Positions 1 through 7,697 of a stretch of DNA of 64,000 nucleotides are shown here, one piece after another (position 1 is the stretch's first letter; each line of letters begins with the position of its first letter). This stretch comes from CBIFVZ01 sp966185765. Its GTDB lineage: Bacteria > Pseudomonadota > Gammaproteobacteria > Enterobacterales > Enterobacteriaceae. The stretch spans positions 1-64,000 of the forward strand of contig CBIFVZ010000010.1 in assembly GCA_966185765.1 (NCBI GenBank). The letters are read 5' to 3'. The translations under genes were made by a program, and so were the position numbers. Below the pieces are notes generated by a model. That model saw only the letters and a program-made list of their open reading frames with translations. It made no database searches and had not been told where the DNA came from.

Positions 1-92
1 GCGTTCTGCGCACCACCGGTGAGCACGAAGTGGACTTCCAGGTTCACAGCGAAGTATTCGCTAAGCTTATCGTGAATGTAGTGCCTGAATAA
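1..92 (+). CDS. rplI: 50S ribosomal protein L9, C-terminal end (partial)
   Basis: Only the last 30 codons are in the window, read in the frame starting at base 3 and stopping with TAA at 90-92. The readable end (VLRTTGEHEV...VNVVPE) matches the C-terminus of enterobacterial ribosomal protein L9, which binds 23S rRNA. The next gene, ytfB, lies convergently behind a shared terminator, as in E. coli. Identification is by recalled similarity and conserved gene order. Confidence 0.95.
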   Translation, partial: VLRTTGEHEVDFQVHSEVFAKLIVNVVPE

Positions 93-110
93 GCCTGCGT
101 CATGATGTTA

Positions 111-135
111 AAAAGCCCGCTTATGCGGGCTTTTT
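111..135. terminator. Bidirectional Rho-independent terminator between rplI and ytfB
   Basis: A 10-bp perfect stem (AAAAGCCCGC, loop TTAT, GCGGGCTTTT) has A and T runs on both sides, so it can stop transcription of rplI on the plus strand and ytfB on the minus strand. Confidence 0.9.
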
Positions 136-153
136 GCTTTTCTGAACAAAAAA

Positions 154-684
154 TCAGTTCACACGCATAAAGCGGCCATCCGGCTGGCGAGTGAATAGCG
201 CCTGGTCGTCACTGCCTTCAATGGTTAAACCGGTAATCACGCCGCTGGCATTCTGGCGTATACGCACTACCTGGCCGCTCTCAAGGCTGCTGAGCGGTTT
301 GCCGTGGCCTTCGACCTGTATCATGGCAAGTACGTCTGCCGTGGGAAGATTATTGTCGCGAAAGGTCTGCATCAGCGTCTTACCGCGCCCGATGCGATAA
401 GCACGCCAGCGCTGCTCGCTGTCGTTGTCCTGAAAAGGCACGGGCGCCAGGTCTGTGGTAGCGATAAAAGCCGGAGGTGTGGTGGCAAAGCGGCTTAGCA
501 GCTGTCGCGTGAGACTGGCCTGGCGCTCTTCGGGTGAGGGCATCAGTACGCCTGTGACTATCAATAACGCGCTGATAATGATGCCACGACGGTGCATCGA
601 CGGCAGAGGATCCATAAGCGTGATATGGTCAGGGGCATGCCACAGGCGTGCCAGAGCGGGTTTTACCGAGAATTGCGTTAGCAT
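154..684 (-). CDS. ytfB: OapA-domain cell-division-associated protein YtfB
   Basis: The 176-residue protein starts at the ATG at 684 (MLTQFSV...), which has a strong AAGGAGG ribosome site upstream; the open frame running further upstream is rejected because it lacks such a site. A basic N-terminal tail is followed by one hydrophobic segment (about residues 37-47, IIISALLIVTGVL). The C-terminal OapA/LysM-like domain occupies about residues 95-176. In E. coli YtfB is an inner-membrane protein that binds glycan and localises to the division site. Here it is shorter than the E. coli protein (about 212 residues), mainly in the linker. It is convergent with rplI and divergent from fklB. Confidence 0.85.
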   Translation of the reverse strand: MLTQFSVKPALARLWHAPDHITLMDPLPSMHRRGIIISALLIVTGVLMPSPEERQASLTRQLLSRFATTPPAFIATTDLAPVPFQDNDSEQRWRAYRIGRGKTLMQTFRDNNLPTADVLAMIQVEGHGKPLSSLESGQVVRIRQNASGVITGLTIEGSDDQALFTRQPDGRFMRVN

Positions 685-949
685 ACGCTCCTCCTTTCCG
701 TGTAAATATTCCTTCACTCGCCGCTGTCCCGTGCGGCGAAAGGGGGTTTTCCTTGTTTCTTCGGCAGTGCTCAGGCCCGAAAATAACAGTGCTAACTGTA
801 TGAAGACCTGAGTAATGTCAGGTAACGTTAGTGCGCAGGCGCTATTGTTTCCATTTCGGGCGCGTTTGTCACCCCCCTGTGAGAATTTTACCCGAAGAGG
901 CTGTGCTGTTAAGCTGGCGCTACTTTTAACCCTAATGAAAGGAAAAGCC

Positions 950-1570
950 ATGACAACCCCTTCTTTTGACAGCGTTGAAGCGCAAGCCAGCTACGGTATC
1001 GGTTTACAGGTAGGCCAGCAGCTGAGTGAATCTGGTTTACAGGGTCTGTTGCCAGAAGCGCTGGTTGCCGGCCTGCGCGATGCGCTGGAAGGGAATGCGC
1101 CGGCGGTTCCGGTTGATGTTGTGCATCGTGCACTGCGTGAGGTTCACGAACGGGCTGATGCTGTGCGTCAGGCACGCCAGAAGGAAATGGCGGCAGAAGG
1201 CCAGAAATTCCTGGATGAGAACCAGAAAAAAGACGGTGTGAGCACTACCGAGTCTGGTCTGCAGTTCCGTGTTATCACCCAGGGCGACGGCCCGATTCCG
1301 TCACGCAAAGATCACGTGCGTGTACATTACACCGGTAAACTTATTGACGGCACGGTATTCGACAGCTCCGTTGCGCGCGGCGAGCCAGCTGAGTTCCCGG
1401 TCAATGGCGTTATCGCTGGCTGGATTGAGGCGTTGACCCTGATGCCGGTTGGCTCTAAGTGGGAACTGGCGATTCCGTACAACCTGGCGTACGGCGAGCG
1501 CGGTGCAGGTGCATCCATTGCGCCGTTCAGCACGTTGATTTTTAACGTCGAGCTGCTGGAAATTCTGTAA
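950..1570 (+). CDS. fklB: FKBP-type peptidyl-prolyl cis-trans isomerase FklB (FKBP22)
   Basis: This 206-residue protein has the same length as E. coli FklB. It begins at the ATG at 950 (MTTPSFDSVEAQ), preceded by GAAAGGAAAAGCC; the longer open frame from 815 is rejected. Residues 1-85 form the helical FKBP_N dimerisation arm (ASYGIGLQVGQQLSES). Residues about 100-206 form the FKBP fold, with the typical VRVHYTGKLIDGTVFDSS and FPVNGVIAGW stretches. It accelerates proline isomerisation in protein folding. It is transcribed alone, with a terminator 20 bp downstream. Confidence 0.97.
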   Translation: MTTPSFDSVEAQASYGIGLQVGQQLSESGLQGLLPEALVAGLRDALEGNAPAVPVDVVHRALREVHERADAVRQARQKEMAAEGQKFLDENQKKDGVSTTESGLQFRVITQGDGPIPSRKDHVRVHYTGKLIDGTVFDSSVARGEPAEFPVNGVIAGWIEALTLMPVGSKWELAIPYNLAYGERGAGASIAPFSTLIFNVELLEIL

Positions 1571-1590
1571 GTCTTTCCTGTAATAATAAA

Positions 1591-1613
1591 ATGGGCCGCA
1601 ATGGCCCGTTTTT
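1591..1613 (+). terminator. Rho-independent terminator of fklB
   Basis: A GGGCC / GGCCC stem with loop GCAAT at 1593-1607 is followed by GTTTTTG, 20 bp after the fklB stop. Confidence 0.85.
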
Positions 1614-1974
1614 GTTTTTATTGCAGTGCACTTACGGTGCGGGTTTTATTGCAATTGCTTATGGTCGCAAGCGTCAGGCGCGCTGTGATCGCCGCAGCCA
1701 AATATATTTTTCTTACCATTCGAAGTTTCGTTTCGAATAATCCTGGAAATAAATAATTTTATCTTGCAAAGAGAGGCAGGAAAGGTATTTTTGTGAGTTG
1801 TTTCGCGTAACGAGAATGATCTGACACTATTTTCAAACATTATATTAACATCTCTTTCAAGATGCGATAAGACATTCTCATCTGTCTGGCTGAACGCTAA
1901 CCAGACTGCGGAACATCCATTCCAGAATAAAGGCCGCAGAGCCGTACAACACACAACGCAGGTACAGGAAAAAT
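1614..1974 (+). promoter_or_regulatory. Long cycA upstream region and 5' leader
   Basis: No convincing gene is present in these 360 bp; a 102-codon minus-strand frame has no ribosome site and no recognisable protein. The stretch is AT-rich from 1690 to 1860 and must hold the cycA promoter. Its last 30 bases hold a C/A-rich tract, listed separately as a candidate sRNA target. Confidence 0.5.
1946..1957 (+). promoter_or_regulatory. Candidate GcvB sRNA pairing site in the cycA leader
   Basis: The tract ACAACACACAAC lies 18-29 nt before the cycA ATG. GcvB uses a G/U-rich seed that pairs with CACAACA-like targets on amino-acid transporter mRNAs, and cycA is a known GcvB target in E. coli and Salmonella. 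The assignment rests on motif and gene identity only. Confidence 0.5.
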
Positions 1975-3387
1975 ATGGTAGACCAGATTAAAGTTGCTGA
2001 TGAGGCGCAGGAGCCGGGCGAACGCACGCTACGGCGCAATCTTACTAACCGGCATATTCAACTTATTGCTATTGGCGGCGCTATCGGTACCGGCCTGTTT
2101 ATGGGCTCAGGGAAGACCATTAGCCTCGCAGGCCCGTCTATTATTTTCGTCTACATGATTATCGGCTTTATGCTGTTTTTCGTGATGCGCGCTATGGGCG
2201 AGTTATTGCTTTCTAACCTCGAATACAAATCGTTCAGCGACTTTGCCGCTGACCTGCTTGGTCCGTGGGCGGGTTATTTCACTGGCTGGACCTACTGGTT
2301 TTGCTGGGTAGTAACCGGCATGGCAGACGTTGTGGCAATAGCCGCTTATGCCCAATTCTGGTTCCCTGGACTTGCCGACTGGGTCGCCGCGCTGGCAGTG
2401 GTGGTTCTGCTGCTGGCGCTAAATCTTGCTACGGTAAAAATGTTCGGTGAGATGGAGTTCTGGTTCGCAATGATCAAAATCGTCGCCATCGTGGCGCTGA
2501 TTATTGTGGGTCTGGTGATGGTGCTGACGCATTTCACCTCGCCGAGTGGTGTACAGGCTTCGTTTGCGCACCTGTGGAATGACGGCGGCTGGTTCCCGAA
2601 AGGGCTGAGCGGCTTCTTTGCGGGCTTCCAGATTGCTGTGTTTGCCTTTGTGGGGATTGAGCTTGTAGGCACAACGGCCGCAGAGACCAAAGACCCGGAG
2701 AAATCCCTGCCGCGTGCAATCAACTCCATTCCCATCCGTATCATCATGTTTTATGTGTTTGCGCTGATTGTGATTATGTCGGTCACGCCGTGGGGGTCGG
2801 TTGTGGCGAACAAGAGTCCGTTCGTTGAGCTGTTTGTACTGGTGGGCCTGCCCGCTGCGGCGAGCATCATCAACTTTGTGGTGCTGACGTCTGCGGCCTC
2901 TTCTGCCAATAGCGGCGTATTCTCTACCAGCCGCATGCTCTACGGCCTGGCGCAGGACGGGGCTGCACCGAAAAGCTTCGGCAAGCTGTCTAAGCGTGCG
3001 GTTCCGGCAACCGGCCTGACCTTCTCCTGCATTTGCCTGCTGGGCGGTGTGGTGCTGGTGTATCTGATTCCGGATGTGATTACGGCGTTTACCGTAGTGA
3101 CGACTGTCTCGGCGATTCTGTTTATGTTTGTCTGGACCATCATCCTGTGCTCGTATCTGGTGTACCGCCGCCAGCGCCCACAGCTGCATGAGAAGTCTAT
3201 CTACAAAATGCCGCTGGGCCGTCTGATGTGCTGGGTGTGCATGGCGTTCTTCGTCTTTGTACTGGCGCTGCTGACGCTGGAAGATGATACCCGTCAGGCG
3301 CTGCTGGTCACGCCATTGTGGTTTATTGCGCTGGGTGCGTTCTGGCTGATTGTCGGTAAAAAACGCCTGGCGAATGCGCGTCGATAA
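1975..3387 (+). CDS. cycA: D-serine/D-alanine/glycine:H+ symporter CycA
   Basis: The 470-residue protein equals the E. coli CycA length and starts at the ATG at 1975 after an AGGA site. It is an APC-superfamily permease with about 12 hydrophobic segments. The family signature IGGAIGTGLFMGSGK lies at about residues 33-47 and the AMGELLLSN motif near residue 75. It imports glycine, D-alanine, D-serine, some L-alanine and D-cycloserine across the inner membrane. The C-terminus is cytoplasmic and basic (GKKRLANARR). It is a single-gene unit, probably under GcvB control. Confidence 0.97.
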   Translation: MVDQIKVADEAQEPGERTLRRNLTNRHIQLIAIGGAIGTGLFMGSGKTISLAGPSIIFVYMIIGFMLFFVMRAMGELLLSNLEYKSFSDFAADLLGPWAGYFTGWTYWFCWVVTGMADVVAIAAYAQFWFPGLADWVAALAVVVLLLALNLATVKMFGEMEFWFAMIKIVAIVALIIVGLVMVLTHFTSPSGVQASFAHLWNDGGWFPKGLSGFFAGFQIAVFAFVGIELVGTTAAETKDPEKSLPRAINSIPIRIIMFYVFALIVIMSVTPWGSVVANKSPFVELFVLVGLPAAASIINFVVLTSAASSANSGVFSTSRMLYGLAQDGAAPKSFGKLSKRAVPATGLTFSCICLLGGVVLVYLIPDVITAFTVVTTVSAILFMFVWTIILCSYLVYRRQRPQLHEKSIYKMPLGRLMCWVCMAFFVFVLALLTLEDDTRQALLVTPLWFIALGAFWLIVGKKRLANARR

Positions 3388-3566
3388 AAAAAGCCCGCTT
3401 AAGCGGACTGATGCCTTACCTCACCCTGTCTCAGACAGGGTGAATGACACCCAATAAAAAATAAGGAAAATCAATTCATTGATTTTCGTCTGCTAACAAC
3501 AAAGAAAGGAAAAACCACGTTTTTTCCTTCTTTGTCAGCAATCTGAGGCGCCTTGATGGCGCCTTT
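3388..3566. repeat. Cluster of stacked hairpins downstream of cycA
   Basis: Five inverted repeats lie in 180 bp. They are a 3393-3410 dyad (AGCCCGCTTAAGCGGACT), a CACCCTG/CAGGGTG stem at about 3422-3442, AAAATCAA/TTGATTTT at about 3467-3486, and a long CAAAGAAAGGAAAAA/TTTTTTCCTTCTTTG hairpin at about 3500-3536. A GGCGCC terminator hairpin followed by a T run lies at 3546-3568. The last could terminate cycA read-through. The third and fourth stems are A/T-rich, and their origin is unclear. Confidence 0.6.
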
Positions 3567-3800
3567 TTATTGTTCTTTCGCGAGCGCACGCGGGAACAGC
3601 ACGTTGTTCTCAAGGCTGATGTGGTTCATCAAATCATCAATGGTTTCATTGATGCCGTTATACAGTGCAGGTGGTACAGGCTTGCGGCGGTGGCGTAACG
3701 TTGTTGGTGATGTGTTTAACCATCTCCACCAGCTCGCTAATCGGCCCGCTCGCCTGGTGGCCCATTTCCTGTTTAAACATCGGGAACAGAATCTGCTAAA
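3567..3800 (-). pseudogene. ytfE: 3' remnant of ytfE (iron-sulfur cluster repair protein)
   Basis: Translating the minus strand gives QILFPMFKQEMGHQ, then GPIS joined directly to ELVEMVKHITNNVT, and in another frame LYNGINETIDDLM...HISLENNVLFPRALAKEQ, ending at the stop at 3567-3569. These match the last third of YtfE/RIC, the di-iron protein that repairs nitrosative and oxidative damage to Fe-S clusters. Three lesions are visible. The first two-thirds of the gene is absent. About 10 residues after GPIS, which in E. coli hold a SEHDEAG metal-ligand segment, are missing. A frameshifting deletion lies before LYNGIN. It sits where ytfE does in E. coli, between cycA and ytfF. Confidence 0.85.
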
Positions 3801-3817
3801 TCTATCGTAATCTGAGG

Positions 3818-4792
3818 CTAAACCCTTTTTGTGGCAGCAGACATGGTTGGCTGTCGCTGCTGCGGCTTTGCGCGCACGGCCATCACAACCCCTGTCACCA
3901 GTGCAGCAATGCCCAGCAGCGTTGCCAGTGGCGGCCAGCTCTGGCGCAGTATAAAGGTGTACAGTAGCCCGGCCAGGTTCTCAAATACGATAAGCGGGCC
4001 TAAGATAACCGTCGGTAGCCGCTGGCTGGCTTCGTTCCAGCACAGCGCCCCGAGCCAGGAGCACAGTACGGCAATGGCGAGCATCAGCGCAATAAATACC
4101 CCCGGGCGTGGGCCAAACGGTAGCGTAAACGCAGGGTTACTGTGGGCAAGCCAGAGACAGCTGGCAACATAGCCGAGCAGAGAAAAGGGTAGAATGACCA
4201 GCCCCTGTGCGGTTGCCCACATGAGCGGGTTTTTATCCGGGTTATGGCGTAACCAGCGTGCGTTTTGCAAAGCGTAGAATGCCCAGCAGGCCATCGCCGC
4301 CAGTGCCAGTAGTACGCCACTTACGTAACGCCAGCCGCCCCGTGTCAGCTGACCGGCGCGCAGTTCCGCAATATTCACCAGTACCAGCCCCAGCGCGACC
4401 ACCGCCAGAGACAGCATCAGCCTGCGCCACGGCAGCACGCCGTCGTGCTGGCTGTAGAGCAGGTTAGCGCAAATGGGCAGCACCACCGGCAGCGTGCCAA
4501 CAATCATGGTTGAGACCGGTGCGCCGGTACGCTGTATGGCAGCGGCGAGGCACAGATAGTAGATAAGATTACCCACGGCTGAAAGCTTAAGTGCAGCCAG
4601 CCAGTCGCCCGGACTCAGGCGACGCAGTCTGGCACGCCCCAGCCAGGCGAGCGGCAGTGCAATCAGCCCCAGCGCCAGGTAGCGGCCGCTTGCCTGCAAT
4701 ACCGCCGGGTATTCCGGCACGATTTCCGGGCCAACAAAAATCAGGCCCCACATCAGCCCTGCCAGCAGGGCATAAACGATTCCGCGAACCAT
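3818..4792 (-). CDS. ytfF: DMT-family inner-membrane transporter YtfF (EamA domains)
   Basis: The 324-residue protein has ten predicted membrane segments arranged as two EamA repeats, about residues 5-135 and 160-305. It aligns throughout with E. coli YtfF: the start ALLAGLMWGLIFVGPEIVPE, the middle RTGAPVSTMIVGTLPVVLP, and the end GPLIVFENLAGLLYTFILRQ. Substrates of this drug/metabolite exporter-type protein are not established. It starts 75 bp downstream of an AraC-type regulator on the same strand, so the two may be linked. The gene follows the ytfE remnant by only a few bases. Confidence 0.9.
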   Translation of the reverse strand: MVRGIVYALLAGLMWGLIFVGPEIVPEYPAVLQASGRYLALGLIALPLAWLGRARLRRLSPGDWLAALKLSAVGNLIYYLCLAAAIQRTGAPVSTMIVGTLPVVLPICANLLYSQHDGVLPWRRLMLSLAVVALGLVLVNIAELRAGQLTRGGWRYVSGVLLALAAMACWAFYALQNARWLRHNPDKNPLMWATAQGLVILPFSLLGYVASCLWLAHSNPAFTLPFGPRPGVFIALMLAIAVLCSWLGALCWNEASQRLPTVILGPLIVFENLAGLLYTFILRQSWPPLATLLGIAALVTGVVMAVRAKPQQRQPTMSAATKRV

Positions 4793-4867
4793 AGCGGCTC
4801 CTGTGCTTAACGGTTAACGGCAGTGTGCAGGAAGAGCAGGGCGAAATATTGTCGCAGCTTGCGCATT

Positions 4868-5686
4868 TTAACGACGTACCTGCTTTTGATAGCGTGCAGG
4901 CGTTACGCCGTAGCGGTGGGCAAATGCCCTGGTAAGGTGAGCCTGGTCGCTCAAGCCGGTGGAGCTGGCCACCTCAGCAGGCGGCACGCCCTGGGTCAGC
5001 AGCGCTTTGGCGCGCCACAGGCGAATAGCCATCAACATCTCATGCGGCGTAGCGTGAAAGGCCGCTTTAAACTGGCGCTGGAAGTGATACGGACTCATGG
5101 CGGCCACCTTTGCCAGCGTTTCCAGCGTGAGTGGTTGCCGGTAATTATCGTGCAGGTACTCACGTACTTGCAGCAGGCGGGGAACAATGGCACCGGGAGC
5201 AATGGTTTGCCTGAGCGGTACCAGCGACTGCGCCAGCGTCAGCAGCAGGCCATGCTGCTCGAGCGCGTCGTGACTGCTGGCAATTTGCCCAATCAGCGCC
5301 AGTGTGAGCCTGGCCTGCTGCGGGGTGTTATGCACCACGTCGCCAAAAAAACGCCCCGGCTCACCGGTCAGGTTTTCCAGCAGCTCAGGCGCAAGATAAA
5401 TCATACGGTAGCGCCAGCCGTCTTCGGTCAGGGCCTGGCCGGTGTGTAGCTCGTCCGGGTTCATGGTGATAAGCGAGCCGACGCCCGCGACATGCTGCGC
5501 GCCGCGATAGCGAAAACGCTCGGCGCCCTGTTCAATAGCGCCAATACCAAACGCCTGGTGCGTGTGCGGTTCAAATGCGTAGCGGGCGATATGCGCGTGA
5601 TACAGCTCAACGCCCGCGATATCCGGCAGGTGCCGGAAGCTTGCGCGGTCGCGGATATCGTCAAACTGTCCGGGAACTCCCTGCAT
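4868..5686 (-). CDS. AraC-family transcriptional regulator with N-terminal cupin domain
   Basis: This 272-residue protein has an AraC-binding cupin (about residues 20-160; HTHQAFGIG and MNPDELHTGQ are typical). Its C-terminal double helix-turn-helix covers about residues 170-272. The first HTH is near LAKVAAMSPYHFQRQF and the second near EVASSTGLSDQAHLTRAF, ending in GVTPARYQ. Such proteins bind DNA as activators and sense a small molecule through the cupin. The gene is not part of the E. coli ytf cluster. It lies just upstream of ytfF on the same strand, a common arrangement for regulator and exporter pairs, so ytfF is a plausible target. Confidence 0.85.
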   Translation of the reverse strand: MQGVPGQFDDIRDRASFRHLPDIAGVELYHAHIARYAFEPHTHQAFGIGAIEQGAERFRYRGAQHVAGVGSLITMNPDELHTGQALTEDGWRYRMIYLAPELLENLTGEPGRFFGDVVHNTPQQARLTLALIGQIASSHDALEQHGLLLTLAQSLVPLRQTIAPGAIVPRLLQVREYLHDNYRQPLTLETLAKVAAMSPYHFQRQFKAAFHATPHEMLMAIRLWRAKALLTQGVPPAEVASSTGLSDQAHLTRAFAHRYGVTPARYQKQVRR

Positions 5687-5705
5687 AAGCGCCTCCTGTT
5701 AACGT

Positions 5706-5728
5706 CGCCTCTCCATTATAGAGAGGCG
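5706..5728 (-). terminator. Hairpin downstream of qorB
   Basis: An 8-bp perfect stem (CGCCTCTC and GAGAGGCG, loop CATTATA) lies 24 bp past the qorB stop codon on the minus strand. There is no clear T run, so termination would be weak or need processing. Confidence 0.45.
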
Positions 5729-5752
5729 AGGGCGCTATGCCAGCGCGTAAGA

Positions 5753-6607
5753 TTACCGGGCAAGTGCGCGACGTACGCTCTCAGCCAGCGGTTCGGTCGG
5801 GCGACCGAGCAGGCGACTTAACTGGTGGCTGTCATCATACAGGCCACCTTTTGAGGCACCCACATCCGAATTGGCGAGCATGGCGGCCAGCCCCTGGGGC
5901 AGGCCAGCACCCACGAGTGCGGCGGTGAAATCGGCTTCGTCGAGATTCTGATAAACCACGTTTCTGCCAGCCTGACGGCTGATTTCTGCGCACAGCTCCG
6001 CCAGTGTCCAGCCGTTGTCGCCTGCCAGTTCATAAATCTGGCCTGCCTGGTTGCTTGCCGTCATCACGCGTGCGGCGGCAGCAGCATAATCGGCACGAGG
6101 GGCAGCAGCGATTTTGCCGTTACCCGCGCTACCAATGAAGACGCCGTGTTGCAGCGCAGGCGGCAGGCTGGCGAGATAGTTTTCAACGTACCAGCCATTG
6201 CGCAGCAGTACGTAGGGTACACCGGAATCGGCCAGCATTTTCTCAGTGACGATGTGCTCATCAGCCAGACCCAGCGGTGAGCGGTCAGCATGCAGCAGGC
6301 TGGTATAAGCAATCAGTTGTACCTTAGCGCTGGCGGCAGCGTTGATGATATTGCGATGCTGTGGTGCGCGTTGGCCCACTTCGCTTGATGAGATGAGCAG
6401 TAATTTTTCAACGCCCTGTAGCGCGGCACGTAGTGCTGCTTCATCACCGTAATCCGCCTGACGCACCTGTACACCGCGTGCGGCCAGGTCTTCTACTTTT
6501 GTCGGGTTACGCACAACCGCAACCAGGTTTTCAGGGCTGACCGTTTTCAGCAATTCTTCAATAGCAAGGCGGCCAAGCTGACCGGACGCACCGGTAATTG
6601 CAATCAT
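5753..6607 (-). CDS. qorB: NAD(P)H:quinone oxidoreductase QorB (NmrA family)
   Basis: The start is the ATG at 6607 (MIAITGASGQLG), preceded by AAAAGGAG, giving 284 residues. The open frame extends upstream but without support. The N-terminal Rossmann motif GASGQLG (residues 5-11) binds NADPH. The SSSEVG and LADEHIVTEKML stretches are typical of the NmrA-like SDR family. QorB reduces quinones by two electrons and is linked to redox stress. It is divergent from the HxlR regulator ytfH, 81 bp away, which probably controls it. Confidence 0.92.
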   Translation of the reverse strand: MIAITGASGQLGRLAIEELLKTVSPENLVAVVRNPTKVEDLAARGVQVRQADYGDEAALRAALQGVEKLLLISSSEVGQRAPQHRNIINAAASAKVQLIAYTSLLHADRSPLGLADEHIVTEKMLADSGVPYVLLRNGWYVENYLASLPPALQHGVFIGSAGNGKIAAAPRADYAAAAARVMTASNQAGQIYELAGDNGWTLAELCAEISRQAGRNVVYQNLDEADFTAALVGAGLPQGLAAMLANSDVGASKGGLYDDSHQLSRLLGRPTEPLAESVRRALAR

Positions 6608-6653
6608 GGTATGACTCCTTTTTGTGCAGGTTTTGTGGCACAATATCAGTAAC

Positions 6654-6666
6654 ACTAACTTTTAGT
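6654..6666. promoter_or_regulatory. Candidate HxlR-type operator between qorB and ytfH
   Basis: A perfect inverted repeat, ACTAA-CTT-TTAGT, lies midway in the 81-bp divergent intergenic region. It is followed at 6668-6675 by the palindrome GTACGTAC. HxlR/DUF24 regulators usually bind such short dyads in the divergent promoter with their target oxidoreductase. Assignment to YtfH is inference. Confidence 0.45.
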
Positions 6667-6688
6667 AAGTACGTACAAAAAGGTAAGT

Positions 6689-7081
6689 ATGAAAATGCCT
6701 GACTCTGATAAAACCCTCAGCGAGCTGCTGCGTGATGGCAACCTGTTTGCCGAGCAGTGTCCATCGCGCGAGGTACTCAAGCACGTGACCAGTCGCTGGG
6801 GTGTGCTTATCCTGGTCGCCCTGCGTGACGGCACGCATCGCTTTAGCGAGCTGAAGCGCAAAATGGGCGGTGTCAGTGAAAAGATGCTGGCGCAGACGCT
6901 GCAATGGCTGGAGGCAGACGGCTTTGTGTTACGTAAGGCCTATGCCGTGGTGCCGCCGCACGTTGAGTATAGCCTGACCCCTCTGGGCTGTGAGGTGAGC
7001 GCCAAAGTCGCGGCGCTGGCGGACTGGATTGAGATAAACCTGCCGCAGGTTATGGCGGCACGCCCGCAGCCCGCAGCGTAA
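6689..7081 (+). CDS. ytfH: HxlR-family redox-type transcriptional regulator YtfH
   Basis: This 130-residue winged-helix protein matches E. coli YtfH closely from residue 16 on: GNLFAEQCPSREVLKHVTSR, then HRFSELKRKMGGVSEKMLAQ. The conserved DUF24 cysteine is C24, the residue that senses electrophiles or oxidants in characterised HxlR/HypR/QorR proteins. The start at 6689 gives MKMPDSD after AAGGTAAGT. The gene is divergent from qorB, and the pair is a conserved quinone-stress module. The C-terminus (RPQPAA) differs from E. coli. Confidence 0.92.
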   Translation: MKMPDSDKTLSELLRDGNLFAEQCPSREVLKHVTSRWGVLILVALRDGTHRFSELKRKMGGVSEKMLAQTLQWLEADGFVLRKAYAVVPPHVEYSLTPLGCEVSAKVAALADWIEINLPQVMAARPQPAA

Positions 7082-7155
7082 AGAGGGGAAGGGGCCGGGC
7101 TGAACGCTTTCTTCTGTGTGCCGTAGCGCGGCAATAAAGATAATGTGGGACGCGT

Positions 7156-7623
7156 TCAGGGGAGTAGCGGCTCGATAATGCCGAAGAACGCATCTTCATC
7201 AAACGCGCTGCGTTTGCCGGGCGCATCAGTCAGGCTGTAGCGCCAGTCCGTGTCCTGGCCCGAGCGCATAAACAGGCGACCCAGCGCAGTCAGGTTATTG
7301 TCAACGCACAGACTGACCTCAACGCATCCTGTCACGCCCTGTCCGTATAAAAACGCCGGTATAAACTTCACTGTTCTGTTGTGGTAGCGCAGCAATATGC
7401 CAGGGACAGAAAACTGCCTGCCGCCAATAAGCAATTCAATTAAGGTGGCCGACGTCGTTTCAATCTGGATCCCGGTGTCTGTCAGCCACCGCTCCATTTC
7501 GTCCTGGAGTTGGATCAATCGCTCGCGAAACGCGGCAATATCAGCCTGGCCTTTGTCGGGAAACGAGCCACTCTGAGGCTGCTGCGCCTGGAGTTTTTTA
7601 AAAAAGCGTGCTTTCGCTGTCAT
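7156..7623 (-). CDS. Hypothetical protein, 155 residues
   Basis: I do not recognise this protein. It begins MTAKARFFKKLQAQQ after AGGTAAGGT. Residues 1-55 are charged and probably helical (AAFRERLIQLQDEMERWL). Residues 56-155 look like an alpha/beta domain (IELLIGGRQFSVPGILLRY, GCVEVSLCVDNN). No signal peptide or membrane segment is visible. It ends with a proline-containing tail (FGIIEPLLP). It lies between ytfH and cpdB on the same strand as cpdB, where E. coli has no gene, so it is accessory to the conserved order. Codon use looks ordinary, which supports a real gene. Confidence 0.65.
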   Translation of the reverse strand: MTAKARFFKKLQAQQPQSGSFPDKGQADIAAFRERLIQLQDEMERWLTDTGIQIETTSATLIELLIGGRQFSVPGILLRYHNRTVKFIPAFLYGQGVTGCVEVSLCVDNNLTALGRLFMRSGQDTDWRYSLTDAPGKRSAFDEDAFFGIIEPLLP

Positions 7624-7697
7624 ACCTTACCTGTTATGGGCGGCCTGTTGTAGAAGCGGATACTATAACCTCCTGCCTGTGGCCGGAGGCAAGCCGT

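Noticed and set aside
1646..1954. 102-codon minus-strand frame in the cycA leader
   Set aside because: AT-rich, no ribosome site, unlike any protein; more likely regulatory DNA.
2419..3189. 256-codon open frame antisense to cycA
   Set aside because: Shadow of the permease gene; the product is rich in His, Arg and Gln, typical of antisense frames.
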